A DNA stretch of 64,000 nt from Streptomyces sp. 1331.2 (GTDB lineage Bacteria > Actinomycetota > Actinomycetes > Streptomycetales > Streptomycetaceae), in the NCBI RefSeq assembly GCF_900199205.1, contig NZ_OBMJ01000001.1:5325001-5389000 (forward strand), written 5' to 3'. Each line of letters starts with the position of its first letter. The stretch's first letter is position 1. Below the pieces are notes generated by a model. The model searched no databases. It saw only the letters and a program-made list of their open reading frames with translations, and had not been told where the DNA came from. This document shows positions 9,392-17,516 of this stretch, piece after piece. The position numbers were made by a program, and so were the translations under genes.

Positions 9392-11005
9392 ATGACGCAA
9401 GCGGCGCTCACGCACCCCCCGGCGGCCCCGACCCCCGCCGCCCCCGCACCGGCCCCCCGCGGCGGCCTGGTCCGCTGGGCGGCCGACCGCTCCGGCTGGC
9501 TCGGGCCGATCGGCGTCGCGCTCTTCGCCGGCCTGCTGCGGTTCTGGCACCTCGGCTACCCCAACGCCTTCGTCTTCGACGAGACGTACTACCCCAAGGA
9601 CGCCTGGTCGCTGCTGCAGCAGGGCTACGAGGGCTCCTGGCCCGACCACGCCAACGCCGACATCCTGGCCGTCCCGCAGGCCGTCCCGCTCGGCTCCGCC
9701 CCCGAGTTCATCGCGCACCCGCCACTCGGCAAATGGGTGATGGCGATCGGCGAGCAGCTGTTCGGCCTGCATCCCTTCGGCTGGCGGTTCATGACCGCCC
9801 TGCTCGGCACCTTCACCGTGCTGATGCTGGCCCGGATCGGCCGCCGCCTCTTCGGCTCCACGCTGGTCGGCTGCACCGCCGCGCTGCTGATGTCGGTGGA
9901 CGGCCTGCAGCTGGTGATGAGCCGGATCGGCCTGCTCGACGGCATCCAGATGTTCTTCGTGCTCGCCGCCTTCGGCAGCCTGCTGATCGACCGCGACCAC
10001 GCCCGCGCCCGGCTGGCGCAGGCGATGGACGGCGACCGCGTACGGCTCGGCGCGCGCCCCTGGCGGATCGCCGCCGGGGTGTTCCTCGGCGCCGCCTGCG
10101 CGGTCAAGTGGAACGGCGCGCCGATCCTCGCCGCCTTCGGCGTCCTCACCGTCCTGTGGGACCAGTCCGGCCGCCGTGCGGCCGGCGCCCGCCACCCCTG
10201 GCGCTCCATGCTGCGCCGGGACGCCGTCCCCGCCTTCCTCGCGATGGCCGGCTCCGCCCTGGTGGTGTACGTCGGCGCCTGGGGCGGCTGGCTGGCCAGC
10301 GGCGGGGTCGGTGACGGCGGGTACGACCGGCACTGGGCCGACGGCCGCGCCGGGCTCTGCCCGGACAGCTTCCTCGGCATCCCGCTGCCGCAGGTGTCGA
10401 TGAGCTGGGTGCCCGCGGCGCTGCGCAGCCTGTGGCACTACCACTCGCAGATGTACGACTTCAACACCGGCCTGAGCACCCCGCACACCTACCAGTCCAA
10501 CCCCTTCGCCTGGCTGGTCGACGGCCGCCCGGTCTCCATGTACTGGGAACAGGTCCCCGAGGGGGCGCGCGGCTGCACCTCCTCCGGCGGCTGCTCGGCG
10601 CAGATCCTCGGCCTGGGCACCCCGTTCCTGTGGTGGGCGGCCTGCTTCGCGCTGGCCTACCTGCTGTGGCGCTGGTTCTTCCGGCGGGACTGGCGCTCCG
10701 GTGCGGTGCTCTGCGCGGTGGCCGGGATCTACCTGCCCTGGTTCCGCTACCAGGAACGGACGATCTTCTCCTTCTACATGGTCGTGCTGGTGCCGTTCCT
10801 GTGCCTGGCCGTCGCCCAGATGCTGGGCGCGATGGTCGGCCCGCCCGGCTGCAGCCCCCGGCGCCGCCGGATCGGCGCGATCGGGGCCGGGGCCGTCGTG
10901 CTGGCGATCGTCGGGTGCTTCGCCTTCTTCTATCCGCTGTACACGGCGGAGGTGATCCCGATGTCGTCCTGGCAGGACCGGATGTGGTTCACCAGCTGGA
11001 TCTGA
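9392..11005 (+). CDS. pmt: Dolichyl-phosphate-mannose--protein mannosyltransferase (GT39)
   Basis: Polytopic GT39 glycosyltransferase of about 537 residues that transfers mannose from polyprenyl-phosphomannose to Ser/Thr of exported proteins during Sec translocation. The first extracytoplasmic loop has VFDETYYPKDAW with the catalytic Asp-Glu pair at residues 63-64. Later blocks include AVKWNGAPIL, a hallmark segment, and SNPFAWLVDGRPVSMYWE in the C-terminal half, plus about eleven hydrophobic helices. The start at ATG 9392 is chosen because the protein becomes Pro/Ala-rich and then matches the family; no clear ribosome site is present and a TTG at 9326 is possible. The stop overlaps the next gene's start (TGATG), suggesting translational coupling. 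Confidence 0.93.
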   Translation: MTQAALTHPPAAPTPAAPAPAPRGGLVRWAADRSGWLGPIGVALFAGLLRFWHLGYPNAFVFDETYYPKDAWSLLQQGYEGSWPDHANADILAVPQAVPLGSAPEFIAHPPLGKWVMAIGEQLFGLHPFGWRFMTALLGTFTVLMLARIGRRLFGSTLVGCTAALLMSVDGLQLVMSRIGLLDGIQMFFVLAAFGSLLIDRDHARARLAQAMDGDRVRLGARPWRIAAGVFLGAACAVKWNGAPILAAFGVLTVLWDQSGRRAAGARHPWRSMLRRDAVPAFLAMAGSALVVYVGAWGGWLASGGVGDGGYDRHWADGRAGLCPDSFLGIPLPQVSMSWVPAALRSLWHYHSQMYDFNTGLSTPHTYQSNPFAWLVDGRPVSMYWEQVPEGARGCTSSGGCSAQILGLGTPFLWWAACFALAYLLWRWFFRRDWRSGAVLCAVAGIYLPWFRYQERTIFSFYMVVLVPFLCLAVAQMLGAMVGPPGCSPRRRRIGAIGAGAVVLAIVGCFAFFYPLYTAEVIPMSSWQDRMWFTSWI

Positions 11006-11790
11006 TGGCGCCAGGGCCCGCCCTGGCGGCCTCCGGCGGTCAGCTGCTGCCGGTCACCCCGGTGCTCGGGGTGGTCACCGCCGTCCTGCTGGTGGCCGCC
11101 GTCGCCGTCGCCGGGCGGGGCCTGCTCGGCCACGGGCACGCGGTGCTGCGGGCCGGGCTGCGGGCCGTGGTGCAGCTGGCCGGGGTCGCCGCGGTGATCA
11201 CCTGGGTGGTCGGCTCGCTCTGGTGGTCGGCGCTGTTCGTGCTGGTGATGTTCGTCGTCGCGGTGCGCACCGCCGGGCGGCGGATGACCCCCGGGCCCGG
11301 CTGGGTCTGGGCGGCCGCCCCGATCGGCGCCGGGGTGCTGCCGGTGCTGGCCCTGCTGCTGGGCGTCGGACTGCTGCCGCCGAAGGGGCTGTCCGTCATC
11401 CCGGTCGCGGGCATCCTGATCGGCGGCGCGCTCACCGCGACCTCGCTGGCCGGCCGGCGCGCCCTGGACGAGCTGCGGCAGCGGCGCGGCGAGGTGGAGG
11501 CGGCGCTGGCGCTCGGCTTCGAGGAGCGCGAGGCGCGGCTGGAGATCTGCCGTACGGCCGCGGCGACCTCGCTGGTCCCGGCGCTGGACCAGACCCGGAC
11601 GGTCGGCCTGGTCACCCTGCCCGGGGCCTTCGTCGGGATGCTGCTCGGCGGGGCCTCGCCCGTCCAGGCGGGGGCGGTGCAGCTGTTCGTGCTGGTCGGG
11701 TTGCTGGCGGTGGAATCGGTGGCGATCGTGGTGGTGCTGGAACTGGTCGGCCGGGGCCGGGTGACCGCGGGTGCGGTGGGCGAGGGCTGA
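11005..11790 (+). CDS. FetB/UPF0014-type ABC transporter permease
   Basis: Integral membrane protein of 261 residues with about seven hydrophobic helices. It carries RAGLRAVVQLAGVAAVITW, the UPF0014 (FetB/YbbM) N-terminal block, the cytoplasmic loop ALALGFEEREARLEICRTAA, which contacts the ATPase, and TVGLVTLPGAFVGMLLGGASP. In E. coli FetB works with FetA in iron homeostasis under oxidative stress. No ATP-binding partner lies nearby, so the ATPase is elsewhere or the protein acts differently. ATG 11005 shares a base with the pmt stop, so the two genes are translated together; no published link between them is known to me. Confidence 0.8.
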   Translation: MAPGPALAASGGQLLPVTPVLGVVTAVLLVAAVAVAGRGLLGHGHAVLRAGLRAVVQLAGVAAVITWVVGSLWWSALFVLVMFVVAVRTAGRRMTPGPGWVWAAAPIGAGVLPVLALLLGVGLLPPKGLSVIPVAGILIGGALTATSLAGRRALDELRQRRGEVEAALALGFEEREARLEICRTAAATSLVPALDQTRTVGLVTLPGAFVGMLLGGASPVQAGAVQLFVLVGLLAVESVAIVVVLELVGRGRVTAGAVGEG

Positions 11791-11867
11791 GGGCTGCGGG
11801 CTCCGGGGCTTCGGTCGAGGGCTGCGGGCTCCGGGGCAGTCGGCGGGGTCGGGTACCCTTGGGGGCG

Positions 11868-12010
11868 TTGAAGGGGAGTAGCCCTCCACCGGACCGTCGA
11901 CATACTGGCCCCCAGGGGCCCGGCGCCCGGGGCACCGCTCGAAGAGCGTTGCCGGCGAGACCTTCGGCCGCAGTGCTGTGACCATGACCAGTGCTGTCGG
12001 GCCGAAGCGT
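11868..12010 (+). promoter_or_regulatory. yybP-ykoY manganese riboswitch
   Basis: The leader contains GAAGGGGAGTAGCC, then GTCGACATACTGG, and later GCCGGCGAGACCTTCGGCC, the conserved islands of the yybP-ykoY class, with GGCCGAAGCGTCC closing the last helix. Variable stems (around 11905-11935 and 11970-11998) lie between. It ends about 50 bases before a TMEM165/GDT1-type exporter, the standard target. Binding of Mn2+ is known to switch such leaders on. The exact 3' boundary is approximate. Confidence 0.9.
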
Positions 12011-12060
12011 CCCCTGACGGAGCTGCGGAGGCCGGGCAGCCCGACCGAGGAACCCTTCTG

Positions 12061-12645
12061 ATGAGTTTGACCGTCGCCGCGTTGACCTTCGGCATCATCT
12101 TCCTGGCCGAACTGCCGGACAAGACCGCGCTGGCCAGTCTGGTGCTGGGCACCAAGTACCGGGCGAGCTACGTCTTCGCGGGCATCGCCGCCGCCTTCGC
12201 CCTCCAGGTGGGCATCGCACTGGTCGCCGGGCACCTGCTCTCGCTGCTCCCGCACCGCTGGGTGGAGGGCGTCACCGGCCTGCTCTTCCTGGCCGGCGCC
12301 GCGATGCTGCTGTTCCACGGCGGCGGGGACGAGGACGAGCACGCCGCCAAGGAGCCGTCCTCGAACAGCTTCTGGAAGGTGGCCGGGGCCAGCTTCGTGG
12401 TCGTCGCGATCGCCGAGTTCGGCGACCTGACCCAGATCATGACCGCCAACCTGGCCGCCAAGTACGCCGATCCGCTGGCCGTCGGCATCGGCTCCTGGCT
12501 GGCGCTCTGCGCGGTCGGCGGGGTGGCCATCGTGGGCGGCCAGAAGCTGCTCAAGTACGTGCCGATGAAGCTGATCATCCGGGTGGCGGCGGCGATCATG
12601 GTGGTGCTGGCGGGCGTCAGCATCTTCGGGGCGATCACCGGCTGA
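12061..12645 (+). CDS. TMEM165/GDT1 family manganese/calcium exporter
   Basis: Membrane cation exchanger of 194 residues. It has the two family signatures that form the ion path: FLAELPDKTALAS in helix 1 (the usual central Gly is Pro here) and IAEFGDLTQIMTA in the second half, giving two related three-helix repeats. A short acidic/His loop (GGGDEDEHAAK) separates them. It most likely exports Mn2+, in agreement with the manganese riboswitch in its leader. ATG 12061 is fixed by the start of helix 1; the upstream sequence CGAGGAACCC provides a ribosome site. It stands alone and converges on the peptidoglycan-binding gene. Confidence 0.92.
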   Translation: MSLTVAALTFGIIFLAELPDKTALASLVLGTKYRASYVFAGIAAAFALQVGIALVAGHLLSLLPHRWVEGVTGLLFLAGAAMLLFHGGGDEDEHAAKEPSSNSFWKVAGASFVVVAIAEFGDLTQIMTANLAAKYADPLAVGIGSWLALCAVGGVAIVGGQKLLKYVPMKLIIRVAAAIMVVLAGVSIFGAITG

Positions 12646-12705
12646 CGGGCGGGGCGCCGCCCGTCAGCGGGTCCGGGGGTGGCCGGGGTCCCGGTCCGGG
12701 GCCGG

Positions 12706-13857
12706 TCAGCAGCCCGGGTCGGCGGCGAGGACGGCCTGGGTCTTGGGGCCGTAGACGCCGTCCTCGCCCTTGATCCGGTTCTCCTTCTGGTAGCTGCTGA
12801 GCACCGACCGGGTCCAGTAGTCGAAGGTGCCGGTGACGATCGACTTGTCGACGAATCCGCACTCGGCGACGTACAGGCGCTGCTGCAGGTCCTTGACGTC
12901 CGGACCGTTCATCCCGAGCTGCAGCACGCGGGCGGTGGTCGTCGGCGTCGGGGTGGGCGTCGGGGTCGGGGTGGGGGTCGGCGTCGGCGTCTGGACCGGG
13001 GTGGGCGTCGGCGTCGCGGTGGGGGTCGGCGTCGGCGTGGCCGTCTTCGTCGGTGTCGGCTTGCGGGTGGGCGTCGCGGTCGGGCTCGGTGCCTCGGAGG
13101 TCGGGGCCGCCGTGGTCACGGCGGGCGCCACGGTCGGATCCACCGGCGCGGGCGCCAGGGTGGTGGTCGGCAGCGGCAGCGCCTGCTTGGCGTCCGGCCC
13201 GGCGGAGGGCGTCACCGCGTACGCGACGCCGATGGTGAGCGCCACCAGCGCGGCGCCCACCCCCGCGAGCAGGCCCTTGCGCTGGGCGAGCGGGTTCCTC
13301 GCGGCCTGCTCGGCGGCCCGGCGCGCGGCCCGGCCGCCGGCCTCCGGTTCGAGTCCGGCGTCGAGCCCGGGTCCGAAGCCGGAGGCGGCCGGGGCGTTGG
13401 CGAAGGGGAAGAACCCGAGCTCGTCGTCCTGCCGTTCCCCTTGCCCGTGCCCTCCCTCGTGCCCGTGCCCGGTGGGCGGCACCGGCGGCAGCACGGTGGT
13501 GGCGTAGGCGTCGGCGTCCGGCCCCAGCGGGGCGCGCCCCGTCGGGACGGGCGGCAGCACGGTGGTGGCGTACGCGTCCGCGTCCGGCCCCAGCTGAGGG
13601 GTGACCGGCCCGGCGGGCGCGCCCGGCTGCCCCGGGGCGACCGGGGGCAGCACCGTGGTCGCGAACGGGTCCACGACCGGGCCGTCCGCCGACAGCTCCT
13701 CGGCCACCTGGTCGGCGGTCTGCGGGACGTACGGGCGGACCAGCGGCGGGCCCTCGGCATGGGGGAGGACGGCGGTCTCGGTGAGGCTCGGATCCGGGAC
13801 GCAGCCGCACCCGGTTGAGCGTGCGGTGCCGCACGTCGGGCAGTGCTGGTCCGGCAT
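12706..13857 (-). CDS. Membrane-anchored peptidoglycan-binding protein with zinc-ribbon N-terminus
   Basis: A 383-residue protein of modular build. Residues 4-17 hold a small Cys motif (CPTCGTARSTGCGC) that looks like a zinc ribbon. A cytoplasmic disordered part contains three copies of ATTVLPPV. One membrane helix (LLAGVGAALVALTIGVAYAV, about residue 212) is followed by a long Pro-Thr spacer (TPTPTP repeats). The last 75 residues are a PF01471-type peptidoglycan-binding domain (LQLGMNGPDVKDLQQRLY, then DGVYGPKTQAVL). AGGAGG nine bases before ATG 13857 sets the start. It likely senses or anchors to the cell wall; no catalytic domain is visible. The PT tract is repetitive at DNA level. Confidence 0.82.
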   Translation of the reverse strand: MPDQHCPTCGTARSTGCGCVPDPSLTETAVLPHAEGPPLVRPYVPQTADQVAEELSADGPVVDPFATTVLPPVAPGQPGAPAGPVTPQLGPDADAYATTVLPPVPTGRAPLGPDADAYATTVLPPVPPTGHGHEGGHGQGERQDDELGFFPFANAPAASGFGPGLDAGLEPEAGGRAARRAAEQAARNPLAQRKGLLAGVGAALVALTIGVAYAVTPSAGPDAKQALPLPTTTLAPAPVDPTVAPAVTTAAPTSEAPSPTATPTRKPTPTKTATPTPTPTATPTPTPVQTPTPTPTPTPTPTPTPTTTARVLQLGMNGPDVKDLQQRLYVAECGFVDKSIVTGTFDYWTRSVLSSYQKENRIKGEDGVYGPKTQAVLAADPGC

Positions 13858-14090
13858 CGGCCGGTCCTCCTCGATTTCGCGTCGGTCTCGCGGGCGGTCT
13901 TGCGGGTGATCCTGCGGCGGTCTTGCGGGGTCGCCCGCGCTTCGGGGCGGGGCCCGGGCCGCACGATCGCGCCTGATTATGCAGGACGGCCCGGAGGGGG
14001 GACAGGGGCGTCCGGTCCCGGGCGGGGGTGTTGTGGCGGTTGATGCCGGTTGGCCCCTCCGAGAACGGTCCGCAGGCCCCGGACGTCCCC

Positions 14091-14153
14091 GCTGCTGACG
14101 TTGCCTCTGGCGCTGCTGCTGAGGTCGCCTCTGACGCAGCTGCTGACGTTCGG
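14091..14153. repeat. 24-bp tandem repeat in a divergent intergenic region
   Basis: Units starting GCTGCTGASGTYGCCTCTG begin at 14091 and 14115, and a half unit begins at 14139, so the period is 24 bp. It lies in the 440-base gap between the divergent peptidoglycan-binding gene and the MFS gene. The rest of that gap holds a second short repeat (GCGGTCTTGCGGG near 13896 and 13917) and no gene that I can support. Confidence 0.6.
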
Positions 14154-14297
14154 CTACGTTCGGCTCAATCCGGCGGAACAAATCGGGGTGAATCTGCCAG
14201 CATGGTGAGCTGGGAGTGATCATCCGCCCGGACCCGCCAGCCGGAGCCGCGACCCTCCGGACCCGCCCCTTGCCCCCCGAGATCCTCTGGAGACGCC

Positions 14298-16370
14298 ATG
14301 ACGGATCCGCTCGCCGCGTCCGACCGGAGCCCGGCGGGCGAGCCCGGTCCGCCGGCCGCAGCCGTCCCCAACCTGTGGGTGCCGATCAGCGCCCTGCTGC
14401 TGGCGATGCTGCTCGCGGCCCTCGACCAGACCATCGTCTCCACCGCGCTGCCCACCATCGTCAGCGACCTCGGCGGCCTCGACCACCTCTCCTGGGTGGT
14501 CACCGCCTACCTGCTGGCCTCCACGGCCGCGACGCCGCTCTGGGGCAAGCTCGGCGACATGTACGGCCGGAAGCGGTTCTTCCAGGCCTCCATCGTGATC
14601 TTCCTGATCGGCTCGGTGCTGTGCGGAATCGCCCAGAACATGGGCGAGTTGATCGCCTTCCGGGCACTGCAGGGCCTGGGCGGCGGCGGGCTGATGGTGC
14701 TCTCCCAGGCGATCGTCGGCGACCTCGTCCCGCCCCGGGACCGCGGCCGCTACCAGGGCCTGTTCGGCGCGGTGTTCGGCGTCACCAGCGTGCTCGGGCC
14801 GCTGCTCGGCGGGCTGTTCGTCGACCACCTCAGCTGGCGCTGGGTCTTCTACGTCAACCTGCCGGTCGGCGTCGTCGCCCTGCTGGTGATCGCGGCAGTG
14901 CTGCACGGGACGGAGGTGCGGCGCGAGCACCGGATCGACTACCTCGGCACCGCCCTGATCGCCGCGGTCGCCACCTGCCTGGTGCTGATGACCTCGCTCG
15001 GCGGCACCACCTGGGCCTGGAGCTCCTGGCAGATCGTCGGCCTCGGCGTGCTCGGGCTGGTGCTGCTGCTCGCCTTCGTCCTGGTCGAACGCACCGCCGC
15101 GGAGCCCGTCCTGCCGCTGCGCCTGTTCCGCTCGCGGACCTTCAGCCTGGTCGCGGTGATCTCCTTCGTGATCGGCTTCGCGATGTTCGGCGCACTCACC
15201 TACCTGCCGACCTTCCTCCAGGTGGTCATGCAGGTCTCGCCGACCATGTCCGGCATCCACATGCTGCCGATGGTGCTCGGCATGCTGCTCACCTCGATCG
15301 GTTCCGGCCAGATCGTCGCCCGCACCGGCCACTACCGCGTCTTCCCGATCGCCGGGACGGCGGTGACGACCGTCGGACTGCTGCTGCTCTCCCGGCTGGA
15401 CGAGCACAGCAGCACCGCCGAGACGAGCTGCTACTTCCTGGTCTTCGGCCTCGGGCTGGGCCTGGTGATGCAGGTGCTGGTGCTGATCGTGCAGAACTCG
15501 GTCGGCTACCAGGACCTCGGCGTGGCCACCGCGGGTGCCACCTTCTTCCGCTCCATCGGGGCCGCCTTCGGCGTCTCCATCTTCGGGACGATCTTCGCGA
15601 GCGGGCTGCGGGACCGGCTCGCCGACGCCCTGGCGGGGGTGCCGCTGCCGCCCGGCTTCCAGCCCGACGCCATCACCTCCGACCCGCGGGTCATCTCCCG
15701 GCTGCCGGCCGCCGTCCAGGCCGGCGTCTACCACGCCTACGCCGAGTCGATCACCCGCGTCTTCCTCTACGCGGTGCCCGTCGCCGTGGTCGCCTTCGTC
15801 CTGTCGCTCTTCCTGCGCGAGCAGAAACTGCGCTCCACCGTGACCGCGCCGGACCTGAGCGAGTCCATCGGACTCAACCCGGTCGAGCGCAGCTCCCTGG
15901 ACGAGATCGCCCGCGCACTCTCGGTGCTGAGCACCCGCGATGCCCGGCGCGACCTCTTCCGGCGGATCACCGCCACCGCCGGCCTCGACCTGCTGCCCGC
16001 CTCCAGCTGGCTGCTGCTGCAGATGCACCAGCACGGCTCGGTCGAGCCGGCGGAGCTGGCCGAGCGACGGATCGTCCCGATCGCCGTCATCGAGCAAGCC
16101 GTCCGGGAGGTGGAGAGCCGGGGACTGGCCGCGCGCACCGGCGGGCTGCCGCTGCGGCTCACCGAACCGGGGGAGGAGGCGGCGCTCCGGCTGGTCGCCG
16201 CCCGGCGCACCCAACTCGCAGACCTGCTGGGCGACTGGGACGAGAAGCAGTACGCCGATCTCGCCGAACTGCTCACCAGGCTCAGCTCCACCCTGTGCGC
16301 CGACCGGAGGGACCGGCCCGACCCGGTCGGACCGGAGCCGCCGTACCGGAGCGAGGGGCGGTCGTTCTGA
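14298..16370 (+). CDS. DHA2-type MFS multidrug transporter fused to a C-terminal winged-helix domain
   Basis: A 690-residue protein. Residues 25-520 are a 14-helix EmrB/QacA transporter: LDQTIVSTALPTIVSDLGGL (motif D1), GKLGDMYGRKRFF (motif A) and VFGVTSVLGPLLGGLFVD (motif C of drug/H+ antiporters). After the last helix comes a soluble region of about 150 residues that resembles a MarR-type winged helix (LLPASSWLLLQMHQHGSVEP, then EQAVREVESRGLAARTGGLP and LTEPGEEAALRLV). Such fusions occur in streptomycetes. The domain may sense ligand, dimerise or bind DNA at the membrane; this is unknown. ATG 14298 follows TCTGGAG. Confidence 0.88.
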   Translation: MTDPLAASDRSPAGEPGPPAAAVPNLWVPISALLLAMLLAALDQTIVSTALPTIVSDLGGLDHLSWVVTAYLLASTAATPLWGKLGDMYGRKRFFQASIVIFLIGSVLCGIAQNMGELIAFRALQGLGGGGLMVLSQAIVGDLVPPRDRGRYQGLFGAVFGVTSVLGPLLGGLFVDHLSWRWVFYVNLPVGVVALLVIAAVLHGTEVRREHRIDYLGTALIAAVATCLVLMTSLGGTTWAWSSWQIVGLGVLGLVLLLAFVLVERTAAEPVLPLRLFRSRTFSLVAVISFVIGFAMFGALTYLPTFLQVVMQVSPTMSGIHMLPMVLGMLLTSIGSGQIVARTGHYRVFPIAGTAVTTVGLLLLSRLDEHSSTAETSCYFLVFGLGLGLVMQVLVLIVQNSVGYQDLGVATAGATFFRSIGAAFGVSIFGTIFASGLRDRLADALAGVPLPPGFQPDAITSDPRVISRLPAAVQAGVYHAYAESITRVFLYAVPVAVVAFVLSLFLREQKLRSTVTAPDLSESIGLNPVERSSLDEIARALSVLSTRDARRDLFRRITATAGLDLLPASSWLLLQMHQHGSVEPAELAERRIVPIAVIEQAVREVESRGLAARTGGLPLRLTEPGEEAALRLVAARRTQLADLLGDWDEKQYADLAELLTRLSSTLCADRRDRPDPVGPEPPYRSEGRSF

Positions 16371-16460
16371 CCGTCCCCAAGTGGCGTATCAGTGAGGCGC
16401 ATCGGCGTATCGTCGCGATATCACCAGGTCGCTGGGCAGCTCGGGAAGGAAAGGTGCGGC

Positions 16461-16937
16461 ATGCCACTCGAAATCGAGCGCAAGTTCCTGCTGACCGCCT
16501 TCACGCCGCCGGAGACGGCGGTGCGGCGACGGATCGAGCAGGGCTACATCGCGATCAAGGACGACGGGACGGAGGTGCGGCTGCGGCGGATCGGCGACAG
16601 CTGCGTCCTCGGCGTCAAACGCGCCACGGCGGGGGCCGCACCCGTCCGCGTCGAGGTGGAACGCGAGCTCGGGGAGCGGGAGTTCGACGAGCTCTGGCCG
16701 GCCACGGCCGGCGCCCGGCTGGTCAAGGACCGGTACACCGTCGAGTCGGCCGGCGTCACCGTCGATGTCGACGTTTACCGGGGCGAGTTGGCCGGACTGC
16801 TCACCGCCGAGGTCGAGTTCGGCTCGGAGGAGGCGGCGGAGGCCTTCACCCCGCCGGACTGGTTCGGCGCCGAGATCACCGGAGTCCCGGCGTACAAGAA
16901 CCAGAACCTCGCCGTCCGAGGCCTCCCCGAGTCCTGA
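16461..16937 (+). CDS. CYTH domain protein (triphosphate tunnel metalloenzyme)
   Basis: A 158-residue soluble protein with the diagnostic EIERKFL motif at residues 4-10 (ExExK) that coordinates metal and triphosphate. Alternating charged strands follow (EVRLRRIGDSCVLGVKR, VRVEVERELGE, VDVDVYRGELAGLLTAEVEF), giving the eight-stranded tunnel. Members hydrolyse inorganic triphosphate, thiamine triphosphate or make cAMP; the actinobacterial versions are usually triphosphatases of unknown physiological substrate. ATG 16461 follows AAGGAAAGG. It converges on a marR gene 31 bases away. Confidence 0.9.
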   Translation: MPLEIERKFLLTAFTPPETAVRRRIEQGYIAIKDDGTEVRLRRIGDSCVLGVKRATAGAAPVRVEVERELGEREFDELWPATAGARLVKDRYTVESAGVTVDVDVYRGELAGLLTAEVEFGSEEAAEAFTPPDWFGAEITGVPAYKNQNLAVRGLPES

Positions 16938-16968
16938 CGCTGCCACGGCAGTTGCGCGCTCCCGGGTC

Positions 16969-17469
16969 TCAGGGCGCGCCGAACCAGCGGGGCGTGTCGA
17001 GGCGGAACGGGTCGCCGGGGGCGAGCCGGCGCAGCCCGTCCTCCACCTGGCGCAGCTGCTCCTCGCCGAGGGCCGCCGACCACTCGGCGCGCAGCTCGTC
17101 GAAGATCCGCGCCGAGCGGACCAGGCAGTCCACGCCCCGGTCGGTGAGCCGGACCACCTTGCGGCGCGCGTCGGCCGGGTCGCTGCCGCGCTCGACGTAG
17201 CCGAGCTGCTCCAGGCTCTCGACGGTTTTGCCGGCCGCCTGCTTGGAGACGCCGAGTCGGCGGCCGAGTTCGACGGCAGTGGTGCCCTGCGGCCCGATCG
17301 CCTGGAAGACGAAGCCGTGCATCGGGCGCAGGTCGGGGTGGCCTTCGCGGGCGATGCGCTCGTGCAGTTCGTCGATGATCGTCCGGAAGGCGAGCAGCAG
17401 GCGCAGCGGCAGCTCGAAGCCCGGCGGGGCGGGTTCGGTGGATTCGCTTGACACGATAGACAACCTCAT
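16969..17469 (-). CDS. MarR family transcriptional regulator
   Basis: Winged-helix regulator of about 166 residues: RPMHGFVFQAIGPQGTTAVE, LGRRLGVSKQAAGKTVESLE (recognition helix) and the wing GSDPADARRKVVRLTDRG are clear. The start is uncertain: ATG 17469 is used, GTG 17454 and ATG 17490 are alternatives, and none has a good ribosome site. The start region itself overlaps two 21-bp repeats shared with the divergent cupin promoter, so the protein probably represses both genes. Its C-terminal tail (GDPFRLDTPRWFGAP) is short. Confidence 0.86.
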   Translation of the reverse strand: MRLSIVSSESTEPAPPGFELPLRLLLAFRTIIDELHERIAREGHPDLRPMHGFVFQAIGPQGTTAVELGRRLGVSKQAAGKTVESLEQLGYVERGSDPADARRKVVRLTDRGVDCLVRSARIFDELRAEWSAALGEEQLRQVEDGLRRLAPGDPFRLDTPRWFGAP

Positions 17470-17491
17470 TGACCATATAGACAACTTCATT
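17450..17491. promoter_or_regulatory. Two 21-bp direct repeats between marR and the cupin gene
   Basis: GACACGATAGACAACCTCATT and GACCATATAGACAACTTCATT-like units follow each other exactly, with a partial third GTCCAT. A 21-bp period places equivalent bases on one DNA face, as expected for two adjacent repressor dimers. TTGACC and AT-rich TATAG elements inside could be promoter parts. Likely the operator of the divergent MarR regulator; this is inferred. Confidence 0.55.
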
Positions 17492-17516
17492 GTCCATCTT
17501 AGGGGGTTCCTTCGCC

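Noticed and set aside
12940-13080. G-rich repeat in the peptidoglycan-binding gene
   Set aside because: Explained by the Pro-Thr spacer codons; listed with the gene rather than as a separate element.
14216-17200. A plus-strand open frame of 994 codons over the MFS and CYTH genes
   Set aside because: Its product is a run of Arg/Pro/Gly/Ala typical of an out-of-frame reading in GC-rich DNA, and the transporter frame has clear motifs and third-position GC.
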